In this document: positions 35,452-44,423 of the stretch, one piece after another
How positions within the stretch are numbered: the first letter of the stretch is position 1
Layout of the letters: every line of letters begins with the position of its first letter
Assembly: GCF_049445795.1 (NCBI RefSeq)
Contig: NZ_JBMSDT010000018.1
Span: 62,001 to 126,000 of the forward strand
From: Larkinella sp049445795
Lineage (GTDB): Bacteria > Bacteroidota > Bacteroidia > Cytophagales > Spirosomataceae
Reading direction: 5' to 3'
Length of the DNA: 64,000 nucleotides
Notes under the pieces: model-generated
Database searches by the model: none
Told to the model about the DNA's origin: nothing
What the model saw: only the letters and a program-made list of their open reading frames with translations
Program-made: the position numbers and the translations under genes

Positions 35452-35466
35452 GATAGTATTACTATC
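35452..35466. promoter_or_regulatory. Palindrome between the ABC operon and divergent TetR gene
   Basis: GATAGTA-T-TACTATC forms a 7-1-7 palindrome 20 bases upstream of the ABC gene start, in a 118-base AT-rich divergent gap. GAAAATTTTC at 35514-35523 is a second small palindrome nearer to the TetR gene. Either could be the TetR operator. Confidence 0.5.
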
Positions 35467-35549
35467 TTTTTTGCAAACATAACTTTTGTGGCTGAAAGTT
35501 TGTTTCTTTGTAAGAAAATTTTCACACAAAGGGTAAATTGGATTGATCA

Positions 35550-36254
35550 ATGGAATACACGGTTCTGGTACGGATGAACGCCAAGCTCTTCCTGCGCGAC
35601 CCCGAAAGTTCGGAACTGGGTCGGCGGATTGTTCGGCAGAGCATTCGCCTGATTGCTGACATCGGATTTGAAGAGATGACGTTTCGTAAACTGGCCGACC
35701 GCATCGGCACGACGGAAGCCAGTATTTACCGGTATTTTGAAAACAAGCACCGGCTGCTGGTCTACCTGGTGGCCTGGTACTGGCAGTGGCTGGAATACCA
35801 GGTTCTGTTTCAGACCAACAACCTGACCGATGCGCGCGAAAAGCTGGAGCGCGTGCTGCGGCTGCTGTTGCTGAAGGATTTCAGTCTGGCGGCTGCTTCG
35901 TCCGACGACATTGATATCATGGCGTTGCACAGCATCGTGATCCAGGAGTCGAGCAAAGCATATCTGACCCACCACGTCACGCAGGATAATAAAGAGCAGC
36001 TTTTCAAACCGTACAAAGATCTTTGCAGCCGCATTGCGGGCATTATTCACGAATACCGCCCTCACTACCCCTACGCCCGGTCACGGGCTAGCTCGTTGAT
36101 CGAAACGGCTCATTATCAGGCATTTTTTATGCAGTATTTGCCTTCGCTGACCGACTTCGGAGCCGATCCCAACCATCCGGCCGGGAACGATGACCGCCTG
36201 CTGAGTTTTCTGCGGCATTTGCTATTTTCGTCTCTGGAGACCAAAAACGTTTAA
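35550..36254 (+). CDS. TetR-family transcriptional regulator
   Basis: A protein of 234 residues. The N-terminal helix-turn-helix reads IRLIADIGFEEMTFRKLADR followed by IGTTEASIYRYFENKHRLL. The C-terminal helical ligand domain shows no close relation to the two paralogous TetR proteins elsewhere in the window. It is divergent from the NBD-less ABC/HlyD/TolC operon and probably controls it. It is convergent with the TonB receptor gene, and the 123 bases between them show no clear terminator. Confidence 0.9.
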   Translation: MEYTVLVRMNAKLFLRDPESSELGRRIVRQSIRLIADIGFEEMTFRKLADRIGTTEASIYRYFENKHRLLVYLVAWYWQWLEYQVLFQTNNLTDAREKLERVLRLLLLKDFSLAAASSDDIDIMALHSIVIQESSKAYLTHHVTQDNKEQLFKPYKDLCSRIAGIIHEYRPHYPYARSRASSLIETAHYQAFFMQYLPSLTDFGADPNHPAGNDDRLLSFLRHLLFSSLETKNV

Positions 36255-36377
36255 AAACACAAAACCCGACGCTACTGGCCGGGCTGTAGATTAATTCTGT
36301 CCTACCCAATGGGTATGGTTTATTTTGAACAATAATCAGGCCAGAAATGGCGGGCGGGTAACCTTATAATCACTTTT

Positions 36378-38636
36378 TTACCAGAGCCAGGTCCAGCTTA
36401 CCCGGGCGAAAAAAGGTGTTCCCGGCGTAAAGTGAATCTCGTCGACGGGGGCGGTTTCGGTACGCAGGCGGCTTTCAGTGGCAAATTGCGTTTCTTTCCA
36501 ACGGGTATTTAACAAGTTTTGTACCGAAAGGCCAATTTGGTAACGGGGTCGGCTGTAGTTCACCTGCAGATCGGTAACAAAATACGACTGCGCGACAATC
36601 GAGTTGTCTTCGTTGGCGGGCCGGGTGCCCATGTACCGGTAGCGCAGCGAACCGCTCCACCGCCCGGTGTTCTGGAGGGTCAAACCGCCCACGGACGTAA
36701 AGGTTGGTGCCAGTGGCAGATACGCCTGACCGGCTTCGGCTCCGATGGCGCGTGGCTTGGCCGTATTCAGATCCAGGTCGGCGAACAGATACCTGGTCAA
36801 CTGGTACCGGACGGACAGATCGAGCCCGTACCGGCGCGTCTTTCCGCTCGGTTCGACTACGCCTTCGTCGCCCACGTACACAAATTCCTGTTGTAACCAC
36901 AGATACCAGGCTGCAGCATTGATGAGCAGTTTAGGAAACGGCTTGAAAACCGCGCCCAGATCCGAACCGTAAGCCGGAGGCAGAATTTCACGGCCGTCCT
37001 GTGGCACCACCACCCGCGTGTCGTTGGAGTGAAAACTCTTACCGGTATTCAGATACAGTTGAAACCGGGGGTTGACCGTGTAATATAAATTCAGTTTGGG
37101 CGAAACGATGGCGGCATCGGCCCGGTTGGTTACGGCGGGTTGTATCAACCGGTCTTCGTACTGATTCCGGAAATAATCGAACCGGAGTCCGGCGTTCAGC
37201 GAAAACCGGTCGGAGAAATCAACTCGTTCATCGAGGTAGACGCTGGTATTCAGCTCGTTGATGTTGCCGAATTGCCGCCGTTCCAACGTTTCGACCCGGT
37301 TTTGGGTGTGCGAAAGCTCCGACCCCCGGGTGAAATCCTGGCGGTATTGCAGCCCCGCCATGGTTGTGAAACGGATGCTACCGGCGTAATCGGTCCGGGA
37401 AATGCTGCCATTGTAGCCCAACAGATTCCGCTTTTCTTTCTGGCGAATCTGATCGCCGTTGAGTGAATCGTTCAGGAAAAACGTGAAGTTGGAATACAGT
37501 TCGAAGTTGTAATTACTGTAAAAGAGCTGATTTTTAAGGGTATAGTTGCCGGGCGTCACCGTCACCAGTTCCGCGTTGAAATTCGTTCGGCTGGTTTCGC
37601 CCCCTTCCGTCGGGTCGATGGAGCCGAAAAAACCGATCAGGCCCGAAGCCACCGCCCGGTCGGGAATCTGGCCCGAATGGTTCCATTGGCTCCAGAACGT
37701 CGAGCCGGTCAGGGTCAGGTGGGTGTTCGGCGACAGGTGCCCGTGGTACTTGCCCAGCACATTAAATCGCTTGAATTTCTGCGGGTTGTCGAAATATGAA
37801 TCCGAATATGAATACTCCGAGGCCAGGTAGGCCGACTGATTTTTATGCCTTCCTTTTTGACCCAGCAAATCCAGTCCGGCGACAGCCCGGAAGGTGCCGT
37901 ACTGCCCGCCTTCGAGTTTGACGAAGCTTTTATCGAGGGCCGTACGCGTCCGGAAATTAGCCCAACCGGCCGTCGTAAAGTTGCCTTTGTCGGTGCTATA
38001 AGGCCCTTTTTGGAAATCGACAGCTTCGACCAGTTCCGGAATGACGAAGTGAAGATCGGCGTAGCCCTGGCCGTGGGCGTGCGACACCATGTTCACCGGC
38101 ATGCCGTCGACCGTCAGCCGGATGTCGGTGCCGTGGTCGATGTCGAAACCGCGCAGGAAAATCTGTTCGGCCTTACCCCCGCCCGCGTGTTGTCCGATAA
38201 ACAGCCCCGGTACCATCCGCAGAATCTCCTGTGAGTTGGTAATGGGGCGCATCCGAATGTCCAGGCGGCTAATCAATTGGTCCTCGTGGGCAGCAAGGGT
38301 CGAAACGACCACTTCACTCAACTCAATCGACGATTTGCTGAGCGGAGTGTTGACCACCACGGCCTGATCGTCCTGCACCGTCACCGTTATCACGGCGGTT
38401 TTGAAACCGAGGTGCGAAATCTCGATTTTGTAGGGAGCGGCCACCAGCCCTACAAAGCGGTATTGCCCTAGCTCATTCGTAACGGTTCCTTTGCCCAAGC
38501 CGGTTAGCTGCACCGAGACGCCCCTTAGTGGCTGGTTGGTGGTTTGGTCGACGACAGTGCCGGTGATGCTGCCCAGGTGGGCGAAGGCTGGCAGGCTAAG
38601 TAAGAAAAGTAACAGCGCGTATATTGCTCGTTTCAT
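36378..38636 (-). CDS. TonB-dependent receptor with carboxypeptidase-like N-terminal domain
   Basis: A protein of 752 residues from the ATG at 38636 (an ATG at 38642 is an alternative). The signal peptide ends near LPAFAH. A carboxypeptidase regulatory-like beta sandwich (GSITGTVVDQTTNQPLRGVS) precedes the plug (SQEILRMVPGLFIGQHAGGG; IFLRGFDIDHGTDIRLTVDG) and the barrel, which ends in RVSWTWLW. The plug segment VSHAHGQGYADLHF is rich in His. It is not of the SusC type and has no SusD partner. No metal or siderophore genes are adjacent, so the imported ligand is unknown. Confidence 0.9.
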   Translation of the reverse strand: MKRAIYALLLFLLSLPAFAHLGSITGTVVDQTTNQPLRGVSVQLTGLGKGTVTNELGQYRFVGLVAAPYKIEISHLGFKTAVITVTVQDDQAVVVNTPLSKSSIELSEVVVSTLAAHEDQLISRLDIRMRPITNSQEILRMVPGLFIGQHAGGGKAEQIFLRGFDIDHGTDIRLTVDGMPVNMVSHAHGQGYADLHFVIPELVEAVDFQKGPYSTDKGNFTTAGWANFRTRTALDKSFVKLEGGQYGTFRAVAGLDLLGQKGRHKNQSAYLASEYSYSDSYFDNPQKFKRFNVLGKYHGHLSPNTHLTLTGSTFWSQWNHSGQIPDRAVASGLIGFFGSIDPTEGGETSRTNFNAELVTVTPGNYTLKNQLFYSNYNFELYSNFTFFLNDSLNGDQIRQKEKRNLLGYNGSISRTDYAGSIRFTTMAGLQYRQDFTRGSELSHTQNRVETLERRQFGNINELNTSVYLDERVDFSDRFSLNAGLRFDYFRNQYEDRLIQPAVTNRADAAIVSPKLNLYYTVNPRFQLYLNTGKSFHSNDTRVVVPQDGREILPPAYGSDLGAVFKPFPKLLINAAAWYLWLQQEFVYVGDEGVVEPSGKTRRYGLDLSVRYQLTRYLFADLDLNTAKPRAIGAEAGQAYLPLAPTFTSVGGLTLQNTGRWSGSLRYRYMGTRPANEDNSIVAQSYFVTDLQVNYSRPRYQIGLSVQNLLNTRWKETQFATESRLRTETAPVDEIHFTPGTPFFARVSWTWLW

Positions 38637-38777
38637 GGTCATGAAGTTGTATCGCGGCAAAGTTATAAAATGAAGCAGGGCTTTTTTGCCCGGGATCACC
38701 AGTTGTCGAAAATAGTAAACCCATTTGGGGATGGGTCAACCGGCGAAGCGTGGTTCCGTTCCGATGGTTGCGGCCGA

Positions 38778-40835
38778 TCAGTTGGATTGAAAACCGGCAT
38801 AAATCGCTTCCTGAGATCGAACCGGCTGCTCCTGGTTCAAAACCGGGAGCATGGCGAGATGTTGGTCGATGAAGCGGGCCTGGGTGTTATCGGCCAGTTG
38901 GCAATCGATCAAGTTCCGGATTTCGGCTTGGAACTGTGCGTTATAGACCGGGAAACAAACTTCGATGCGCCGGTAGAGGTTGCGGTTCATCCAGTCGGCG
39001 GAGCCCAGGTAGGTTTCGGGCTGGCCGTTGTTGTGGAAAATAAACACCCGACCGTGCTCCAGATACCGGTCGACGATGCGCCGAACGGTGATTGTCTCGC
39101 TCAAACCGGCTACACCCGGCACCAGCGTGCAGATGGCCCGAACGATTAGCTCGATCCGGACCCCGGCCTGGCTGGCTTCGTACAACTTGTCGATCATCGT
39201 TCGTTCCTGCAGGTTGTTGAGTTTAACGGTGATTCGGGCGGCTCGACCGGCTTTTTGGTGCGCAATTTCACGGTCGATCAAGGCTATAAAACGGTTCATC
39301 AGGTTGAAGGGGGCCACCAGCAGGTGCTCGAACGAAAGGGGCGGGTAGAGGGCCGGTTGCCGACGGCTTTTCAGGTACTCAAACACCATGGCCAGTTCGC
39401 TGGTCAACGCCGGGTGGGCCGTCAGCAGGACGTGGTCGGTATAAAACCGTGCGGTTGTTTCGTTGAAGTTACCCGTCGACAAAATTCCGTATCGCTGGAT
39501 CTGGCCGTTTTGCTGTCGTTCCACCAGGGCGGTTTTGGCGTGGACCTTTAGCGCCGGAATGCTGTACACCAGCCGGACGCCCGCTTCTTTCAGCCGGCTG
39601 CCCCACTTTAGGTTATTAGCTTCATCGAAGCGGGCTTTGAGTTCAACAAAAGCTGTTACTTTTTTTCCGTTTCGGGCCGCGCTGATCAGGGCGTTCACCA
39701 GCAGAGATTCGGTTGCCACCCGGTACAGGGTCACGGAAATTTCCTGCACGTAGGGATCGATGGCGGCTTCGTTGAAAAACCGCAAAACCGCATCATACGA
39801 CTGGTAAGGCGGGTGCAGGAGGTGGTCCCGGCGGTCGATGCGGGCAAAAATCGACTCGGTTCCCTGCAAATCGGGGTGCGGAAGCGGGGGCTGGGGCCGG
39901 TAATTCAACCGGCCGCTGGTTGGGTCGGGCAGCGAGGCCAGATCACTCAGCGTGTGATACCGACCTCCGGCAATCAGTTCGTGCCGGGTGAGCGCGAAAT
40001 AGCGGGCCAGATGATCGAGCAACTCGGGCGGCATCGCAGCATCGTATAAAAACCGGGTCGGCAAGCCGGACTTCCGTTGCTCGAGCATCCGGGCAATCTT
40101 CTCATCGATATCGCCCGAAAACTCATCGGCAATACTAATGTCGGCGTTTCGATTGATTTTGATGCTGTAACAGCCCGCAATCGTGTAACCCGGAAAAACC
40201 GTCGGCAGGTGCTGGCGGATCACATCATCCAGAAAGACAATCACCTGCTGATCGCCGGTCGGAGGCAACCGGAAAAAACGGGGGAGCGCCGTGCGGGGAA
40301 TGTTGAGCAACGCATACCGGAACGGATTCGGAGATCCAGACTCGACCAGGGAGACTGTAAAATACAGGGCATTATCCGGTATCGGCAGCGGATTTGTGGC
40401 TGTCTGATCGAGCCAAACCGGTTGCAGAAACCCCAGCACCCGCGCGAAGAAATAGTCGGTGATCGCCGGTTCGCAGTCGACCGGAATGGGTTCCCGGTAC
40501 AACAGGTGAATGCCCTGCCTGCGCAGTTCCGGTAGAATTTGACCGCTCAGTAGCTGGCCAAACGCTTCCTGATCCTGAAGCACCTGGTGCTGTACGGTGG
40601 GCAGCACCAGCGTATCGACTCCATCGTTCTCGGCGGTTCCGAGCGACCCCAGCGCCAGCAGGGCGGGCATCCGGACGCGGGAAAACTCGTCCAGATTGGA
40701 CGAAAAGATGGCCAGAAACCGAATCCGTTCGTAAAGGGGCGTATCCGGGTTAGCCGCTTCCAGCAACACCCGCCGGTTAAAACTGAGCCAGCTTAAATCC
40801 CGGTTGAAATAGGTGGGCAGGGTTTCGGGTGTCAT
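38778..40835 (-). CDS. ppk1: Polyphosphate kinase 1
   Basis: A protein of 685 residues, the normal length of PPK1. It makes long-chain polyphosphate from ATP through a phosphohistidine. The N domain begins YFNRDLSWLSFNRRVL and continues IRFLAIFSSNLDEFSRVRM. The catalytic part has the autophosphorylated His432 in ALKVHAKTALVER and the second conserved His601 in VFIFHNNGQPETYLGSADWM, with RFDEANNLKWGSRLKEAG between. It is 39 bases downstream of the broken GAF gene on the same strand and was probably transcribed with it. All key residues are intact. Confidence 0.96.
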   Translation of the reverse strand: MTPETLPTYFNRDLSWLSFNRRVLLEAANPDTPLYERIRFLAIFSSNLDEFSRVRMPALLALGSLGTAENDGVDTLVLPTVQHQVLQDQEAFGQLLSGQILPELRRQGIHLLYREPIPVDCEPAITDYFFARVLGFLQPVWLDQTATNPLPIPDNALYFTVSLVESGSPNPFRYALLNIPRTALPRFFRLPPTGDQQVIVFLDDVIRQHLPTVFPGYTIAGCYSIKINRNADISIADEFSGDIDEKIARMLEQRKSGLPTRFLYDAAMPPELLDHLARYFALTRHELIAGGRYHTLSDLASLPDPTSGRLNYRPQPPLPHPDLQGTESIFARIDRRDHLLHPPYQSYDAVLRFFNEAAIDPYVQEISVTLYRVATESLLVNALISAARNGKKVTAFVELKARFDEANNLKWGSRLKEAGVRLVYSIPALKVHAKTALVERQQNGQIQRYGILSTGNFNETTARFYTDHVLLTAHPALTSELAMVFEYLKSRRQPALYPPLSFEHLLVAPFNLMNRFIALIDREIAHQKAGRAARITVKLNNLQERTMIDKLYEASQAGVRIELIVRAICTLVPGVAGLSETITVRRIVDRYLEHGRVFIFHNNGQPETYLGSADWMNRNLYRRIEVCFPVYNAQFQAEIRNLIDCQLADNTQARFIDQHLAMLPVLNQEQPVRSQEAIYAGFQSN

Positions 40836-40874
40836 ACAAGGACGGTCGGGCCTGGATAGCTTTGGGCTTGTTGT

Positions 40875-43223
40875 TCAGGGGTTTGTATGGATTGAGTCCG
40901 AATAATTCAAATGCAGCCGCAGGGCTTTCAGGTACGTGACGCCCTGCAAGGGCTCCAGATCCAGATACTCGATCTCGGGTTTCACATGGCCTTCTTTCTG
41001 TAACTTTGTGATAAAAGGCAGATAATCCGCCACTTCCCGGCTATTGGCGTACACCAGCACCAGTGTATCGGGCTGCGTCAGGCGTTCCTGTGTTCCGGCG
41101 ATGAGTGCCTTGTCGATCCGTTTTTTGAGCACCTCGTACCGAATGCTGTAGGAGCCTTCCACGTCGAACCGGTGTTCGTCCTGCCGGAAACTGATGTCGA
41201 CCGGATGGGCGTGAGCCAGCAGCAACTGCGTGGTTTGCAGCGGCACCGGCAACGCGGGCAAAAGTTGGCGGGTCAGCCGGGCCATTTCGACCATTGCCTT
41301 CAATTGCCACCCGTAAAACCGGCGGAGGTAATCCGGCTCAAAAGGCTTGTGGGGCGAAATGGACTGTCCGACGTAGATCGTGTATTCGGTGCCATCGGTC
41401 CTGTACCGCTCAAAGTAGTGCGGATAAATGGTCTGGAGCCGCTTTTCTTCCTGTTCGATAAATTCGTTCACCGCCGTATTGACCCATTCCACGCTGCGTT
41501 CGTACGCCAGCAGCGACTGATTGAACAAGCCGGTTTCGACATCGGTTTTTTGGAAATACCGCTCAATGGGCTGGGTCAGGTGCTCGTAATGCCGCAGCAG
41601 GTGCCGGAAGTACGGATTTATTTCGTCGGCCAGAAAAGCCGAAACCCCTGCCTCGTCTTCCGGGTTGAAACCGTCGGCTTGTTTATTCTGCCAGTAATAC
41701 TATTTGGCGACAAACTGATCGGGCAGGGCCAGGTCGTCCGGCAAATGCGCCTGGCTCAACAAGTCGCGGACGGCCGTCAACTGGGCGGAAAAATCCCGGC
41801 AGACGGCTTTGTGCCGTTCGTGCGACGAATTGCGAATGTCTACCGCACCGTACAACGGATACACCTGCGGAAACCGGACCTGCGTGGCTTCGCTGTTGAA
41901 GGCTTCTTTCTGCCCCAGCCGAACGTATTCCCAGGCGGCTTCCCGAAACTTCCATTCGACAGCCGGTTGCAGTGTCGTAAACTTCTTCTTAATCACCTGC
42001 TCCAGCGTCTGATTAAACTGGTAAAGCTGATACCGCAGCAATTCCTGGATAAGCGGAAGAACCTGTTCCAACTTTCGCAGCACGTCCGCATCGAAGGCGT
42101 TGGGAAAAGGACTGGCTAACTCCATGATACCGAGCGCTTCATTCCCGCTGACAATCGGATACAGCATAAAACTGCGGATGCCTTTCTGGTACAATTTATC
42201 CCGTTTATGGTCCGACAAATCGTTTAGATCAGAGTACAACTGGGGCGCGGGATTGTCGACCAGCATCCGGATTTGTTGCTGAATCTCCGGGTCTTTCAGG
42301 CCATCGACGACGGTGCCGGAATTGCGCAGAATCACGCTGCGGGCGCTCATTTCGGGCTGGTGAACAAAATACCCGTTGACCTGCTGAAATGGCACGATGC
42401 TGATCTGGAAGTCGGGCTCACCGCAGAGGTTGCGCAGGGCGGTTTCAAACTGTTGATAAATCGCGGGTTCGGTATCCGAATGCAAATGCGTAAACACCTC
42501 CTTGAGTTGGTGCATTGTTTCGGTTTCCGTAATGTCCTCGATGCGGAAGAAGGCAAATCCTTCGCAGGCAAATTCGTCCATCGGCATCGGGTCGGCGGGG
42601 AGCGGTCCGGTTCCGTAGCCGAAGTCGATCCAGGCAGGTTGCAGCGTTGGCAGAACGCCCAGGCTCCGGGGCTCGATGAACGCATTGTTGACATCGATCT
42701 GAAAATACCGGGTCAGGCCGTTGATTTCCCGCTGAAAACGAAATGACGGAACCTGGTAATTGCCCGGCGTAAAACCGTAGCATTTTTCGAGCATCAGCCG
42801 GTACAAAAACCGCAGCTTGTCTTCTACGCAGATTTGCTCCGGCAGTTCGGTCAGCAGGTCCGGAAACTGGTTGAGCAATTGCTGAAAGGCCGCCGACTGG
42901 TGAAAAACCGTAAAGGGCATGGGCAACCCAAAGGCGTAGGGAATATCCCGGCTGGTTGAGGTCATGGGCAAAACGGCCAGCGACGCCAACTGGAACAGGT
43001 TAGTGAGTCGTTTGGAACCGAGAATATCCTCCAACGGCTCCCCGGCGGGGTCGGGCAACCGTTCAAACTGGTCGACCAGGTACGTGTAAAGCCCGTACAA
43101 GGCGTCATTTGCCAGGCTGGTCTCCTGCTGGTTTTTCAGAAAGCCAACAAACGGCTGAAAAGACAGCCTGACCGGATGAACCGGAAAGGCCGTGGACGAA
43201 GAAACGGTAGACGTTGTCTCCAT
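40875..43223 (-). pseudogene. GAF-domain protein split by one in-frame TAG codon
   Basis: From the ATG at 43223 the frame runs 507 codons to a TAG at 41700-41702, after DQFVAK. The same frame then stays open for 275 more codons to 40875, starting YYWQNKQADGFNPEDEAG. The whole would be 783 codons. The first part has N-terminal helices and a GAF domain at about 315-420 (GLKDPEIQQQIRMLVDNPAP; GIRSFMLYPIVSGNEALGIM). The last part is mixed alpha/beta (TEYTIYVGQSISPHKPFEPD; LKALRLHLNYSDSI). A single nonsense change (for example from CAG) is the simplest explanation. It could also be a sequencing error or a read-through stop. A TTG at 41528 could start the C-terminal piece but there is no good reason to think so. 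Function unknown; the neighbours are an acyl carrier protein and PPK1. Confidence 0.75.
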
Positions 43224-43573
43224 GATGTTACTTTATTTTCTGGCAACGACTGAGGCAGCAAACGGTGCGTGTTTCAGCCGGAAGCTCTGTTGTCGATGAT
43301 AACACGAATTGGGCGAGTCTAGTGCCGATTCGTGTTGAATAACAAACAATTATAATTGAAATCCAACGAAAAGACGGAAACTTACTACAGCGCCGGACGA
43401 ACGAATGTCCCAACCGCTAATTCCGGGTGACGAAAGGTGGCAAAAGAGAATTATAGGTTGGTTGAGGAGAACCGTGCAAACCGGCTCTCCGCCTGAATTA
43501 CTCGTGTGGAATGCGTCGGAATCAGCTATTCATCAGTTGGACAATTGTCAGGGATGTGCTCATGATGACATTG
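43224..43573. other. Intergenic region with a 9-bp inverted repeat
   Basis: 350 bases without a convincing gene, between the hypothetical protein gene and the GAF gene. AACACGAAT (43301-43309) is repeated inverted as ATTCGTGTT (43328-43336) with an 18-base spacer. The part at 43330-43380 is AT-rich and may hold the promoter of the GAF gene. A plus-strand open frame at 43405-43602 has no recognisable features. Confidence 0.35.
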
Positions 43574-43978
43574 CTAAAACAGCGTTGTGGTTCGGATGGT
43601 AGGTTGCCCCGGTAATAAGGTCCGGTACGATTCTTCCAGTTCGGTCAGAACGGTTTTCAGGTAGGTGATCAGGGCCTGGATGGTCGAGTGCGCGCCCGCC
43701 AGGTGCCGGATCAGCTCGGGGTTGGTCGGTTCGGCGCGGAGCTGGGCTACTTTCCCGGTCAGTTGCAGGATGAGGCCACCCAGAAACAGGCTGCGCTGGT
43801 GCATACACCGACGCAGGTAATTGCTCAGGTCGCTGAGGTCGGTGTACCGTTTGCCGAGCTGACCGAGTTGGTAGTCGTACCGGCGGATGGTTCGGCGGGA
43901 AGCCATCACAAAGTCCAGCCACTGGGTGTAATCAAGCAGGAGCGTTTCGGGGGAAAGGGGGGCAATGGTCGTTTCCAT
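43574..43978 (-). CDS. Hypothetical all-helical protein
   Basis: A protein of 134 residues that I do not recognise. It begins METTIAPLSPETLLLDYTQW and is predicted to be nearly all helical, with a basic segment (ASRRTIRRYDYQLGQLGKRY) and amphipathic helices (HLAGAHSTIQALITYLKTVL). No signal peptide or membrane helix. It sits between the acyl carrier protein gene (111 bases upstream) and the GAF gene, all on one strand, so it may work with them. Confidence 0.6.
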   Translation of the reverse strand: METTIAPLSPETLLLDYTQWLDFVMASRRTIRRYDYQLGQLGKRYTDLSDLSNYLRRCMHQRSLFLGGLILQLTGKVAQLRAEPTNPELIRHLAGAHSTIQALITYLKTVLTELEESYRTLLPGQPTIRTTTLF

Positions 43979-44088
43979 GGAGCAGAACAGGTTCAGAATA
44001 GGGATGGTCTGGTTTTAAAACCGGCTCCCGTCAATGGCCTGAAACGGTATAACGGAAGCCAGTATACGTAGGTGAACAGAGCAATGCG

Positions 44089-44334
44089 TTAATCAAACTG
44101 GGTTTCCTGCGCCAGGTATTCTTTCAGTTGCCCGACCGTTTGCAGTTGCCACCAGTCTTCATCCGAAATGCGAACGCCGAACGTCGTTTCAACCTGAAGC
44201 AGTAAATCCGTAATATCCAGTGAGTCCAGACCGAGGTCCCGGCTAAAGTTGGTGTCGTCCTTCAGAGCGCTTGGGGAAACGCCCATGCTGCTGATAATGT
44301 CGTGCAGACGGTGGTCTATTTGTTCTACGATCAT
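44089..44334 (-). CDS. Acyl carrier protein
   Basis: A protein of 81 residues with the phosphopantetheine attachment site in DLGLDSLDITDLLLQVE (the Ser of DSL) and the acidic helix II typical of carrier proteins. The fold matches AcpP-type proteins, but there is no ketosynthase, acyltransferase or fatty-acid gene nearby, so it is probably a specialised carrier rather than the housekeeping one. Downstream on the same strand come the hypothetical protein, the GAF gene and ppk1. Confidence 0.9.
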   Translation of the reverse strand: MIVEQIDHRLHDIISSMGVSPSALKDDTNFSRDLGLDSLDITDLLLQVETTFGVRISDEDWWQLQTVGQLKEYLAQETQFD

Positions 44335-44369
44335 GATAAAAAGTGTTCAGGTGAAATGTGAAAGGGTTA

Positions 44370-44409
44370 CGTCTTTCCCGCCGGAGACTGGCCCCGACCG
44401 GGAAAGACG
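44370..44409 (-). terminator. Hairpin terminator after the RND operon
   Basis: CGTCTTTCCCG (44370-44380) and CGGGAAAGACG (44399-44409) form a perfect 11-bp stem with an 18-base loop, starting 14 bases after the RND stop codon. It separates the efflux operon from the acyl carrier protein gene. Confidence 0.65.
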
Positions 44410-44423
44410 GTGGATACAGCATC

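Noticed and set aside
36255..36377. Terminator between the TetR and TonB receptor genes
   Set aside because: Only very short inverted repeats such as ACCCAATGGGT are present; not enough to call.
43405..43602. Plus-strand open frame of 65 codons between GAF and hypothetical genes
   Set aside because: Overlaps the 3' end of the minus-strand gene at 43574 and shows no family features; a passing resemblance to intron or reverse transcriptase remnants did not hold up.
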